Assembly: GCA_033439795.1 (NCBI GenBank)
Contig: JAUTDP010000008.1
Coordinates: 2,604,001 to 2,668,000, forward strand
Direction: 5' to 3'
Origin: Sordaria brevicollis
Lineage: Eukaryota > Ascomycota > Sordariomycetes > Sordariales > Sordariaceae
Length of the DNA: 64,000 bases
Shown: positions 33,495 to 43,916 of the stretch, in pieces
How positions within the stretch are numbered: the first letter of the stretch is position 1
Layout: every line of letters begins with the position of its first letter
The notes under the pieces: model-generated
The model's database searches: none
Seen by the model: only the letters and a program-made list of their open reading frames with translations
Told to the model about the DNA's origin: nothing
Program-made: the position numbers and the translations under genes

Positions 33495-34835
33495 CTATAG
33501 CCCGTTCCTAAACTTATTCAACTGACTAATCAGACCATACCCACCCAGTCCTCCCTTGTTCTCGGTCGTCTGCGTCTGCGTTTGTGCTTGTGATGTCTGC
33601 TGTTCCCCTTCGACAATCTTCAAGTTCCTCAAAGCCTCCTCAGCATCAGTCCCTCCGAGTCCTTTCCTCGCACCGCTCTCCAACTCCCTAACCAAAGCCG
33701 CATGCCTCTCCTCCACCATCCTCGCCAGTCCCTCCACAAACTTTGCCCTCCCTTTCTCCTCGGCTGTGCCCTTCCACACTTTCACCAGCTCCTTCAACTC
33801 GCCCACTCGCTTCGCCGCCTCCTCAACACCCTTTATCGGATCATCCCCATTTTCAGATTTGCTGCTCTCCAGCAAGGCAGAAATCTCGTCCCTCAACGCT
33901 TGCAAAACCTTTTGCCCCTTTTCTTCCGTGCTGGCTATCGAGTCCGGATCACTGCTATTGAAAGAAGCAGAATCCGACGGTGCGGGCGCGGATACGGACA
34001 GGAAGGAGGAAACGGCCGATAGTTCCGAAGGGGGGAAGACGAAGTCGATTGCTGAACCGAAAGTTTGGATTACGGAGTCCAGGCGGGAGCGGACGAGGGT
34101 TAAGGTGCGGAGTTGGGTTATGTGGGGTGGTTCTTGGGGTTTTTCTTCCTCCGCTGCGTCGGGTTGATTTCCTGAGGCGCCTGGGGTTGCTGGGACAACG
34201 GCTGAAGCTTCTGGCTGTGGTTGTGAAGGTGGGACGGCGACTGAGAGGCGTCGTTGATGAGTAGATCCTTCAGCGGTGGAAATACCGGGGGTGGTTGCGG
34301 GTGCTGGGGCTTGTTCCGGGATTGAAAGTCCACCGGGGACAAACTTGGACACGTCCTCCGATAAACCCTCGGTGAGGGTCTCTGCCAGACTGAGCGTCTC
34401 GCCGCGCAATAGCTCAACTTCGTAGGCTAGCCTGCTGCCGCTCCGGAGGATGTCATCGGTTAGTTGGGTGAGGGTGTTGGTGAGTCTAGTGGTATGCGCG
34501 TTGAGCTGGGAGAGCACGGATTGGGCCTGGAGTGAGACTTCGGAGAGTGGTACAGCTGCTTGAGTGCCGGCCGTGGCCCCGCCTTGGTTATTAGCAGAGC
34601 GTGATGTTGTTGATGTTGATGATCCTGCAGAGGTCTGGAGAGGCGGTAATGTGGCGTTGAGATAGGCGGCCGCGTCGAAGGATGGACCGAGGAAATCATG
34701 GAGAAAAGGGTCCGCGACGTGAGCGGACTTGGGTTGGGCTGGGGGTCTAGGTCCTTGCCGGAGACCGCGAGAGGCATTTGAGGCGACGCTGTTGCCTCTC
34801 CGTCGGCCTGTTGTTGATTTTGGATCCCATGCCAT
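33495..34835 (-). CDS. COG7: Conserved oligomeric Golgi complex subunit 7-like protein
   Basis: Intronless, 446 residues (MAWDPKSTTGRRRGNSVASN). After a basic Ser-rich start comes DPFLHDFLGPSFDAAAYLNA, the counterpart of the FL-DDFD-W-N start of COG7. Next is a long predicted coiled coil (about 95-160: VLSQLNAHTTRLTNTLTQLT, then DDILRSGSRLAYEVELLRGE). The middle is Pro/Ala-rich, followed by a second helical block (about 235-415: LRTLTLVRSRLDSVIQTFGS, AEEKGRAKFVEGLARMVEER) and a Gln/Thr-rich linker before GGYGLISQLNKFRNGL. COG is the vesicle tether for retrograde traffic within the Golgi. Fungal COG7 proteins are much shorter than animal ones, as here. The identification rests on motif and architecture, so it is moderate. 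Confidence 0.65.
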   Translation of the reverse strand: MAWDPKSTTGRRRGNSVASNASRGLRQGPRPPAQPKSAHVADPFLHDFLGPSFDAAAYLNATLPPLQTSAGSSTSTTSRSANNQGGATAGTQAAVPLSEVSLQAQSVLSQLNAHTTRLTNTLTQLTDDILRSGSRLAYEVELLRGETLSLAETLTEGLSEDVSKFVPGGLSIPEQAPAPATTPGISTAEGSTHQRRLSVAVPPSQPQPEASAVVPATPGASGNQPDAAEEEKPQEPPHITQLRTLTLVRSRLDSVIQTFGSAIDFVFPPSELSAVSSFLSVSAPAPSDSASFNSSDPDSIASTEEKGQKVLQALRDEISALLESSKSENGDDPIKGVEEAAKRVGELKELVKVWKGTAEEKGRAKFVEGLARMVEERHAALVRELESGARKGLGGTDAEEALRNLKIVEGEQQTSQAQTQTQTTENKGGLGGYGLISQLNKFRNGL

Positions 34836-35825
34836 TGTGAGGTTGTGTATAGTGATGAGCGTGAGATTGTTCGATGTTGCTTCCGGAACGCTTCAGGGGA
34901 AGCCGTGGAGGGTTGGAAGAGGATGACTAGACGTTATGGTAGGCGATCCCGATACGGGAAATGTGTGACAGGACCGATATTATGCTCCTTGTAAAAGGTT
35001 TCAACTCTGTCACCAATTATTCCGACATCGATACTTAGCAAAAGCCAGTAGTGATGCGCAAGAGTGAGAGGTCGTTGATGAGATGTTCCGGTATGAGTTG
35101 TGATGGCGGGGCAGGTAATAAACGATCAAGCTGTCATTTGTCTTGGCTGTCAGCTACTATTACACGATTACACCTGATACACGTATGTTACACTTTCATG
35201 ACCGGTAATTTACATAACGTAGTTTTGAGAAGGTACGACTGGTTGATATTTTCATGCAAAATTCGCCAATTCTCAAGAATAACTGTCTGATTGAATACGT
35301 GCAAGACTCAATAACCAATACTGGAATATCACTCCAAGTAGGGTCATTTCTTAAAGTTTGATCTGTGAATCGCGTGGTAATTCTTGACTTGGGGACCACG
35401 ATCGGCCTACTTTGGGGGTTAAGTAAACAAACCCCTGAGCTTAGCATTTACTTAGCGCACCCCTGGGGTGTTCCCGATTGCCTGCCGTTGGCTTGGAAGC
35501 TCCAGAAGCTGCTTGGGGAACCTGGTACGTACAACTTTGCGGGCGCCAGGCTGAGAAGCGGCCCCTCCCCCAAAATTTCAGATCCAGACATCATTGATTG
35601 CATCTGACTGACGGCGGAACCTGACAAGCTTCTCCAGCTCCATTCTGAAAAGCGAAACACCGATTCTGTCATATTCCGCCTGTGCGACACTTCATCGTCA
35701 TTTCAGGAAACAAGAAATCGCAAAATACATATCGAAAAGACTTTGCGCAAGGGATATCTACGTCGCATCGGATAAATCGATGTCAACAAACACTCGATAT
35801 CGAGAATCACGAACATTGAAATAGC
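34836..35825. promoter_or_regulatory. Divergent intergenic region COG7-like / RRP42
   Basis: About 1 kb between two head-to-head genes, holding both promoters. A GATATC-rich stretch (ATCGATATCG-like) lies near 35735-35815 in the RRP42 leader. No gene is supported. Confidence 0.4.
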
Positions 35826-37065
35826 ATGGCGTCCTCGCAACACGTCCTGCTCTCGCCGGCAGAGCTCGCCTACCTCCACGCTTCACTCAGCCTCACCCCT
35901 CCTATCCGCCCCGACGGCCGCTCTCCCACACAATTCCGCCCTCTCGTCGCCGAGACAGGCATTCTCCCCGGCACCAACGGCAGCGCGCGCATCTGCTTTG
36001 CTGATGGTACAGAGGCCATTGTTGGCGTAAAGGCGGAAGTTGAGAGGACAAGGACAAGACATGACTTCCCCTCACTAGATGAAGGCGCCGAGGGCGACGA
36101 TGACGATCTGGAGGACAACCAGCACGATGTGGTCAAGGGCGACAACGACTGGGTGGAGATGACGGTAGAGATTCCTGGATATAGAGACGATGACGCGGGA
36201 ACTGTGTTTCTTTCCGCCATGCTTAGCGAAGCGCTGTTGGCGGATGGCGAGTTTACAAAGAGATTGTGGATCAACCGGAGGTTTCATTGGAAGCTCTACC
36301 TTGACGTACGTTTTCACATGCTCCTCCTGTTTCCTTTCACGGAGAGCTATCACTGACCGAAAGATTTAACAGATTCTCCTCATCTCGCCACCGCTCTCAT
36401 ACCCTCTTCCCCTCCTCTCTCTCACCACACATCTCGCCCTCCTGGCGACCCGTCTCCCACGCCTAAAGTCCGAAGGCGACGAAGATCCTCTATTCGACGA
36501 CGACTGGGCTGCCGCTGCTTACCTGTACCCCAGACCCGCAGCGAAGAAAGGCTCCAAGAAGACAACTTCTTTTGCCACGCCAACTGCCAGGCCACCCGTC
36601 ACGCTTCTCGTCATGGCCGTCGGAAACAACATCATTTTCGACCCTTCCAAGGAGGAGCTAGCCGTCGCCGACGTTGCGCTGGCCGTTTCCGTTGGCGAAT
36701 CCTCCAACCCTTCTTCCAGCACAGCGATGGACATCGAAACGGAAGAGACAAAAGGACACCATAACCTCCGCATCCTATCGGTGCGAACGATTGATCCGCC
36801 TTCGCGGTTGACGCCTCCCGGTATTCCCAACGCAAGCAATTCGGCTTATGGAGCGAATGCGGCGGGTGCTAAGGATACCGAGAAGAAAAAGCAGCAGCAG
36901 GAACAGGCGAGGACGGCCGAGTCTGAGGCCGTGGAGGGCGTATGGAAGGCGCCTAGAGGCGGCGCCAAGCCGCTGGTGCTGGCTGCGCTGGTGCAGAAGG
37001 TCTTGGAGAAGGGGGGTGTGGCCGATGAGGTGTTGGATGCACTGGATGGCGTTGATCTGAACTGA
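35826..37065 (+). CDS. RRP42: Exosome complex core subunit RRP42 (RNase PH family)
   Basis: Two exons (35826-36305, 36373-37065) with a 67-bp intron (donor GTACGT, acceptor AACAG) encode 390 residues. The start (LLSPAELAYLHASLSLTPPI, then RPDGRSPTQFRPL and PGTNGSARICFADGTEAIVG) is the RNase PH fold as in yeast Rrp42 (265 aa). The inserts that make it longer are an acidic loop (DEGAEGDDDDLEDN, about 80-95) and disordered stretches in the C-terminal half. Exosome ring subunits are catalytically dead RNase PH proteins that route RNA to Rrp44/Rrp6 in nucleus and cytoplasm. ATG 35826 is the first in frame, with good context (agcATGGC). Confidence 0.93.
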
Positions 37066-37746
37066 AGGTTGACAAGGAAGAAGCTAATGGCTGTGCTGGT
37101 TGGCTGGAGAAGAACGCTGTGGAATGTTGGCCATGATCTCATAGCACGCTTTGCTACTTATGATCTGGCTACCTTGTGGGCAAGTAGGCTCGATGTGTTC
37201 AGGATATCGAAAGAGTCTCGGAGCTTTTGTTTGAACATGAAAGAAGTACAACTCATGTATCATCATACAAATTATAGTAGCGCCGGCCAGCCAAGTTTAA
37301 CGCTGTTGTGCGTGGCGTGCTGGGGAGGACGATAGGTGGAGGTTTAATGACAAGTCAAAACATGATACCCCATTTCCAAGTCTAACGCTAAGATTGCTTT
37401 TCCGTGCCTGTTGCCCGCTTCTCGTTCTAGATCGTTAGTAGCACATAATCGTACACATATTCGTCACGAAACATCTAGCATCTGCCACCCTGTAGCATTC
37501 CGACCCCTTCACGAACAGCCTGCAATGGGCGCAACGGGAATCGCAGCGCTGCTACCACGCTTATGACCTCCCACGCGTCATTCCCACCCGAAGCCGCAAG
37601 TAAATTGCCAGACAAAGAACACTGCCCCCTCCTAAGAGCTCTGGACAGACCAAAACGGGTGACAGTGTCTTTTTGACCGTCACTGAACCCTGCAACCACC
37701 TCCATCTACGCTCCAATGAACCAACGACCAGCCCGTCATTGCTCGC
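37066..37746. other. Convergent intergenic region
   Basis: About 680 bp between the 3' ends of RRP42 (+) and the mitochondrial membrane protein gene (-). No gene is supported. Confidence 0.45.
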
Positions 37747-38553
37747 CTACTTCTGCTCTTCCACCTGAGCGGCAGGCGCAACAGGCGAAGCAGCATCCGG
37801 CTCCGGCACGCCCCTCGACACGTTAGCGAGCCGCTCGGGCTCCTTCAACTTGATGAAACCCGCAATGCCCTGCTCCTCCGGTAGACCATGGGCCTTCCTA
37901 TACTGGGTGCGCTTAGCCACGTCGTCGATAGCCCGCTGCCTCCTGGCCGAGATCTCGGCGGACTTGTGCGCCTCGTGCAGCCGGATGACATGGCCCAGGT
38001 GTTGGAGGGAGTCGATGGGGTGGTTCCAGAAATCGGACTTGGAAGGGAGCATGTCGGCGAAGGGAGAGGTGCGCTTGAAGTTCTCGGTTGCTGTGTAGAT
38101 GGCTAGGGAGAAGAGGGTGCCCTATATCGTTCTCAGTCAGTACAATGGCAGCTGAGTTAGAGAACCGAGGGAACGTACCAGAGTTAAGCACATGTGAATC
38201 CACCTGTTGTTCACGAACCAATGCCCAAAAGTTCCCTCGCCGGGAGCCAGGCCCGGATATTCCTTCTTTGCCTGTGCCTTCTTATCCTGGAAGCTGAGGT
38301 CGCCGCCATAGTGCTTAGGAAGGTTATTCTTGTTGGGGAGTCGGGAGCCGTGAGATGGAGGGTTGAAGCGCTCGGGCTTCGCGAGCACGCGCGGGCCAGA
38401 TGATGGCGCCGTGTTGCTTGCTTCTGATGTTGACTTGAGACGGCGCTGGGCGGGGATAAGCTTTTGGGTGGTGGATCGTTGCCCGATGCGCCCGTACTGC
38501 GGGAGGAGAAAGCGGGGGATCATGGTGGAGGTTCCTCTTGCTGCTGACGACAT
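37747..38553 (-). CDS. Predicted mitochondrial single-pass membrane protein
   Basis: Two exons on the minus strand (38553-38179, 38121-37747) with a 57-bp intron (donor GTACGT, branch CTGAC, acceptor TAG) encode 249 residues. Residues 1-45 are basic and Ser/Thr-rich without acidic residues (MIPRFLLPQYGRIGQRSTTQ), a mitochondrial presequence; a second in-frame ATG lies at 38523. The conserved-looking block FNPPSHGSRLPNKNNLPKHY is followed by a membrane helix around the splice junction (WIHMCLTL joined to GTLFSLAIYTATENF). A charged helical segment follows (LGHVIRLHEAHKSAEISARR) and then an acidic Ala/Pro-rich end. It looks like an inner-membrane accessory or assembly protein, but I do not recognise the family and assign no function. 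Confidence 0.75.
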
Positions 38554-39613
38554 GGTCTCTCTTCTGTATTATCTTGTTCTACTGTATTTCATGTGCCCCA
38601 GCTTTACGATACGTAGCTATCCTCATGCGGTATCCGAGTCAAGATTGGTGTTTTGGTGTTGATGCGCTTGTGTTTTGGTGTGGGGTCGGGCTGCCGAATC
38701 ACAAAAGGTGGGATTCCCCGGCGGCGGCGTGGATGGGCCGGGAGCGGTTGAATCGGGGCTGTCGGGGGCAGACGGGGTCGGAAGGTGCCAGATGTCGGAC
38801 GTGGTTCCCTTTTGCGGCTCAATCGGTCAATCGGTCAATCGGATGACCAGACATGACACAAAAAAATTGTCGCTAGCGTGCCGCATAAAAAACGCGATGT
38901 CATCGAGTGCTCCTGTCTGCTTGCCTGATGGGGCTAGTGTGCGGCCCTTTTTCATCGCTTGTGCAGGTTTCTTCGATCAATCGTTGTTTCGCAGTTCTTT
39001 CAGGCACGATTCGTCTGTCCGCAAATCACTGTGGCTCCTGTGGGGCCATTTCCGACTTTGCCCGTCCCTGACCCGGCAGCGATGAGCGCCTCTGACTAAC
39101 GTTGGGCACGTCATTGGACAATTTAGACAAAATGACCCGCTTTCTCCAGCCTCAGAGTGTGGCTCTTGTCCACGTCTTGGCCAAGGTCATCGTCAACGAA
39201 GGTGCTCGGGATTGTGAAGGCCGCACGGGATTGGTTGGAGGGCGTCGCCAGCGAGTGGTTTGCCAGCTGTGAGCGCATTGAAGTAAAAAAAAAAAGTTGG
39301 ATCACGATGCTGTAGCGACAGCCAGCCCAGCCAGCCTTCTGGAGACAGTGACCGCTGTGACGGGGGCTTTGAAAGTACTTGCACCGCTGTCCAGCCTGCA
39401 GAAACGGTAGGTACCCGGGTACAGTGACTGGGAGTGGGCGCCCGCCCATGTGGCCGGGATCCTGTCACTTCCAGTCCTGGTTTGCAACTTTTTTGTTCCT
39501 ACTATTTCTTACGTCTCGCCGGAGCTTTTTCTTCCTCTTCCCTTCCCCCTTCCTGTCCTCAGTCATCTCAACTTTCAGTATATCCTATACACAACCTAAA
39601 CACATCAGTCAAA
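38554..39613. promoter_or_regulatory. Divergent intergenic region, mitochondrial protein / cytochrome c
   Basis: About 1.06 kb between two head-to-head genes whose products both go to mitochondria. Three tandem copies of TCAATCGG lie at about 38818-38841. The cyc-1 leader is pyrimidine-rich and ends CAGTCAAAATGG. No gene is supported. Confidence 0.4.
38818..38841. repeat. Three tandem TCAATCGG octamers
   Basis: Three head-to-tail copies in the shared upstream region of two nuclear genes for mitochondrial proteins. Each contains an ATCGG/CCGAT core. It could be chance or a factor-binding array; sequence alone does not decide. Confidence 0.8.
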
Positions 39614-40582
39614 ATGGGTTTCTCTGCCGGTATGTCTGCCCTCCTCTCATGTCCTCGCCTTCGCCATGCGTATACGCTCGCTCTCTTTCCTCTGTTGTCT
39701 CGGCGGCTCGGTTTTGTCAACGTCATCCGTATGGCCTCCAGTCTCAGCTTTACCCGCTGAGCCTTTGGGTGTTTGCGACGACCCGATGGGCTAGAAAGGC
39801 CACCACCGCTCGGTCATGGCTCTCCTACGGCTGGACACTATCGAGCAAGATGTCCTCGTTCCACGACTTCAACAACTTCCAAATCTCCCGCTGCCATGGT
39901 CACGCGGCATTTTCTCCTTGTGTCGCAAACCCGATTCTTCGACGGAGCGAAACGGCACTGTCATGGGAGCTTGGCCACGTCGGCTTGACGCCACGAGGCA
40001 TGTCTTGCCCATGGTGTAATTTCCCTCAACACCGCCTTCCAACCTCAGGCCTCGAACAAGTTTCCATTGCCAGCCATCATGACGATAGCAGTCGATATCG
40101 AGACCACCGAGACAACACGAGGATGATTAGAGACGCTACGCTTTGCTACCTTGCCGGTATACAGCAGCAACCATTCTAACCGTGTCCCGCGTTATAGGTG
40201 ATTCCAAGAAGGGTGCCAACCTCTTCAAGACCCGTTGCGCTCAGTGCCACACCCTTGAGGCTGGCGGCGGCAACAAGATCGGCCCCGCTCTCCACGGTCT
40301 CTTCGGCCGCAAGACCGGCTCCGTCGACGGCTACGCCTACACCGATGCCAACAAGCAGAAGGGCATCACCTGGGATGAGAACACTCTCTTCGAGTACCTC
40401 GAGAACCCCAAGAAGTACATTCCCGGTACCAAGATGGCCTTCGGTGGTCTCAAGAAGGACAAGGACAGGAACGACCTCATCACGTACGTCATGCCCTCTT
40501 TCATGAACACCCCAGGGAATCAAACAGAAAGCTAACTCATTTTCTCCCCACCAACAGCTTCATGAAGGAGGCTACTGCTTAA
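39614..40582 (+). CDS. cyc-1: Cytochrome c
   Basis: Three exons (39614-39629, 40198-40483, 40558-40582) encode 108 residues, the normal fungal length. The first exon has only MGFSAG minus two bases; intron 1 is 568 bp and intron 2 is 74 bp. The haem site is CAQCH; the axial Met sits in [14 protein letters not shown]; the end is ITFMKEATA. It carries electrons from complex III to complex IV in the intermembrane space. From memory, the protein differs from Neurospora crassa cytochrome c at about two positions (Ala for Glu after HTLE, Leu for Ile before ITF), which places the organism close to, but not identical with, that species. Confidence 0.97.
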
Positions 40583-41288
40583 ATTTCTTCTCAGCAAAAT
40601 CTGTTATAATGATGATGGGCGTTGCTACTGAAGGAGTTATGGGATTGTATTAATAAAAGGGAGAATTTTTGCATTAGACGGGCTTGGCACACACACATCA
40701 TCCCCATCTTCCCGCTGCTGTTGTTGTACCATAGACTAGACGACTGGTGCTTGGCGATCCTTGGTGGTTGTTTCTTCCCAGAAGACGACGGACGACCTTG
40801 ATATCCTAATCCTCCTCTGTATGAAGTTACGAAGAATACCCCATTCCCCCTTATACTCTCAACTTTCTCCCTGGGTGCGTTCATGGATGGTGATTTTTAG
40901 TCTTGGTGACTTTGACAGTTCCTTGAGATGGCAGGGAGATCAGCAAGGTGGTAACTAGTCGTTGTGTTCGGGCGCTGGAGAAGACGCCAGGCGTCTTGAG
41001 ATGTGATGGGGGCGATGCGGACAAACGGGTCTTTGGAGGATGTCTAAGAGTATTGGATATAGAATGAAGAATCTCCGCTCAAGCGACAATACATATTTGA
41101 ACATCACGGCAAAGTTCCAGGATTGTCGGTCTAGCAAATTTATACGAGACAATTTTCTTATTTCCGCTACCCAGACAATGAATGATACATCAACCCTGAA
41201 AATCAAACATTAAATCCCATCTTTTTCTGTAGCCATAAAACGCCCAAATTGTGTGTAATCCCCATTTTCCTTCGTCTCACCTCATCTT
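40583..41288. other. Convergent intergenic region cyc-1 / RIX7
   Basis: About 700 bp between the 3' ends of two convergent genes. No gene is supported. Confidence 0.45.
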
Positions 41289-43916
41289 CTAGTCAATATG
41301 CACATACTTCTCCGGATCCTTCACACTAGGCTTGACCTCGTTCAGCGCCTTCTCCCAGTCCTCCGCCGTGATGACCGGGTTGGCCACCATATCCGTGACC
41401 TTATCCTCCTCGGTTGGGGTACCCGCATCCTTCTTCTGGTCATACATCTGGCTCAGGTACGCCCTCTCCAGACAAGCCTGGGCGGCCGCCTGCATCAGGT
41501 TACCCAGATCAGCACCCGAGAACCCCGTGCAACGCATATCGAGCGCAACACGCTCCAGCTGCTTCTCCGCCTCGCGCATGGTCTCGTCCATGGCGGTGGC
41601 AGTGGCCGAAGGAGTCTGTTGGCCTGGAGCACCGCTGTCGATGTCCATGGCGTCTCCTCCCGCGGGGACAGTAGCAGGGCGAGGAGCAGCCGCCGCGGCC
41701 TGAGAAGCCTTGGCCCTCGCAATCGAGTTCCTGTAAAGCGTGCGGAGAATATCCACGCGGTCCTCCGCGCTCGGTAAGCCGACGTAGATGCTGGTACCCA
41801 ATCTGCCAGGACGTCTGATGGCCTCGTCAATGATATCCGGCCTGTTGGTGGCGCCGATGACGTAGATGCCGCTGCGGTCGCCGACACCGTCGAGCTCCGT
41901 GAGCAAAGTGTTGACGACGCGGGCGCTGGCGTCGGAGAGCGAGTCGTCACGCTTCGGGACAAGGGCGTCCATCTCGTCGAAGAACAAGATGCAGGGGGCC
42001 GAGGACTTGGCGCGCGCAAAGAGCTGGCGCACCGCCCGTTCGGACTCGCCCACGTACTTGTTGAGCAGCTCGGGACCCTTGATGGAGATGAAGTTGGCTT
42101 TGGACTCGTTGGCCACGGCCTTGGCGACCAGCGTCTTACCGCAACCGGGAGGACCCCAGAGCAGGATACCGGCCGCCGGCTTGATGCCGACCTTGGTGAA
42201 CAGCTCGGGCCGCTTGATGGGGCCGATGATGCTCATCTCGAGCTTCTTGCGGACTTCGTCAAGGGCACCAACGTGCGCCCACGTGGTGTCGGGGATTGTG
42301 CTGAAGCCTTCGCGCTTGGAGGCCGGCTGCACGCGGGAGACGGCGAGGCGGAATTGTGCCATGGTGATGCAGCTGTCGGACCAGGAGGCCTGGCGGTGGT
42401 CCTCGAGAAGGAGCCAGTCGCGCTGCTTTTGGGAGATGCCGGTGAGGGTGTCGTCGAGTTCCTTCTGGATCTGCTTTTGTTGCTCTTCGTGGTCGACACC
42501 GGATGACTCCTCGGAGGAGGCTGCGGCGGCCGCTGTGGCTGCGGCTTCGGCGGCTGCAGCACGCAGTTGGCGAGCCTTCTCAAGAAGGGCGTCAAGGCTT
42601 CCACGGAAGGACTCGGACACGGCGGCCTTGACAACGTATTGCAGATCGGAACCGACGTAGCCGGGGGTCAGCCTGGCGAGCTCGGCAAAGTTGACGTCGT
42701 CGGCCACGTTGAGGTCGCGGGAGAGGGATTTCAAAATGTGCTCACGGGCGCACTCGTTGGGCATGCCCATGTCGATCTCGGCGCTGAAGCGGCGACGGAT
42801 AGCGGGATCCAAGAAGTCCGGACGGTTGGTGGCGGCCAGAACGACGACGTTCTTGCCGAGAGGTGTTTGCTGCTTGATGCGATCCATGCCATTCATGATT
42901 TCTGCCACGATACGGCCCTCCATTCCCTTGTTGGCGCTTTCACGCTTGCCAGCAATGGCATCGATCTCATCGATAAAGACGAGGCACGGAGCGAGACGGA
43001 TAGCTTCGTCGAAGACATCACGGATGTTCTTCTCCGACTCGCCAGAGGTGCCACCAACGATGGACGGCGCAGAGACGGGGATGAAAGCGGCGCCAACGCT
43101 ACCAGCCACGGCATGAGCAAGCGTTGTCTTGCCACAACCACTGGGACCGTGGAGGAGCACGCCGTTGTCGTAGCGATATCCCATCTTGGCGCAGGCCTCA
43201 CCCGCGCAGAGCGGGAACCACACCTCGTGCAGAAGCTTGTCCAGCGTATCATCGACACCAGCAATGTCCTTGATGGAGATACCCGTAGGAGGCGACCGGT
43301 CCACCTCCTTCTCCTTCGAGATCTTCTCCGCCTTCCTCTTCTTGCCCCTAGGCTCGCCATTTAACTGTCTTTCAGCACCAGGAGTGACTCCAGGCGTTGG
43401 TGGAACCGAGCCCGCTCCTCCTTCACTAACAGCACCCGCCTCCCCTTCCGTACCCGCCGCAGCACCCTCACCACCACCCACCACCGCCGCCGCAGGCAGC
43501 TTAGGCGGAGCCAAACCCCAGCTCTTCGCAATCTGCTTGTTCAAGAAGCCCGTAGCAGTCGCCTCAGCCGACTTGCTTCTCTTGGCCGCCGCCTCGGCCT
43601 CCTCCGCCGCCTCAATCGCTTCGTCCGAATCCTCGACCGCGTCCTTCTTGGCTTCCTCTCGTCGTAGGTCGAGCACCCGCTCGATCGAGTCCTCCAGCAG
43701 TTTCTTCTTTTGGCGAGCCAAACTCGAATTGGACCGCTTTATTGAGTCGTATACGGAAGATACTGAGAGCCCTCGCCTGCTCGACAGGGTTTTGCTGTTC
43801 TTGCCTTCCTTCTCGATGATGGCCTCTCGCTTTTCTTCCTCCTCGATCTCCAGCTTCAGGACGAGCTGGTAGACATCGCGGTCGATGCCATGCCGTAGAT
43901 TGGCACGGCCAGGCAT
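41289..43916 (-). CDS. RIX7: RIX7 / NVL-type AAA ATPase for 60S ribosome biogenesis
   Basis: Intronless, 875 residues from ATG 43916 (MPGRANLRHGIDRDVYQLVL). The frame stays open upstream for 66 codons, but the 43916 start begins the conserved N-terminal domain. Basic segments near 80-110 fit nuclear/nucleolar targeting. AAA module D1: Walker A GPSGCGKTT (about 256), Walker B CLVFIDEIDAI (about 312). Module D2: Walker A GPPGCGKTLVAKA (about 586), Walker B CILFFDEMDAL (about 643), and the sensor stretch YVIGATNRPDIIDEAIRRPG with intact arginine fingers. The tandem AAA layout with the N-terminal NVL2-like domain distinguishes it from Cdc48. In yeast, Rix7 extracts Nsa1 from pre-60S particles in the nucleolus. 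D1 has ALDPAIRRRF where others often have LDPALRRAGRF. Confidence 0.94.
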   Translation of the reverse strand: MPGRANLRHGIDRDVYQLVLKLEIEEEEKREAIIEKEGKNSKTLSSRRGLSVSSVYDSIKRSNSSLARQKKKLLEDSIERVLDLRREEAKKDAVEDSDEAIEAAEEAEAAAKRSKSAEATATGFLNKQIAKSWGLAPPKLPAAAVVGGGEGAAAGTEGEAGAVSEGGAGSVPPTPGVTPGAERQLNGEPRGKKRKAEKISKEKEVDRSPPTGISIKDIAGVDDTLDKLLHEVWFPLCAGEACAKMGYRYDNGVLLHGPSGCGKTTLAHAVAGSVGAAFIPVSAPSIVGGTSGESEKNIRDVFDEAIRLAPCLVFIDEIDAIAGKRESANKGMEGRIVAEIMNGMDRIKQQTPLGKNVVVLAATNRPDFLDPAIRRRFSAEIDMGMPNECAREHILKSLSRDLNVADDVNFAELARLTPGYVGSDLQYVVKAAVSESFRGSLDALLEKARQLRAAAAEAAATAAAAASSEESSGVDHEEQQKQIQKELDDTLTGISQKQRDWLLLEDHRQASWSDSCITMAQFRLAVSRVQPASKREGFSTIPDTTWAHVGALDEVRKKLEMSIIGPIKRPELFTKVGIKPAAGILLWGPPGCGKTLVAKAVANESKANFISIKGPELLNKYVGESERAVRQLFARAKSSAPCILFFDEMDALVPKRDDSLSDASARVVNTLLTELDGVGDRSGIYVIGATNRPDIIDEAIRRPGRLGTSIYVGLPSAEDRVDILRTLYRNSIARAKASQAAAAAPRPATVPAGGDAMDIDSGAPGQQTPSATATAMDETMREAEKQLERVALDMRCTGFSGADLGNLMQAAAQACLERAYLSQMYDQKKDAGTPTEEDKVTDMVANPVITAEDWEKALNEVKPSVKDPEKYVHID

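Noticed and set aside
42567..43364. Long open frame (265 codons) on the plus strand
   Set aside because: It lies wholly antisense to the RIX7 AAA modules and reads as a shadow of GC-rich codons.
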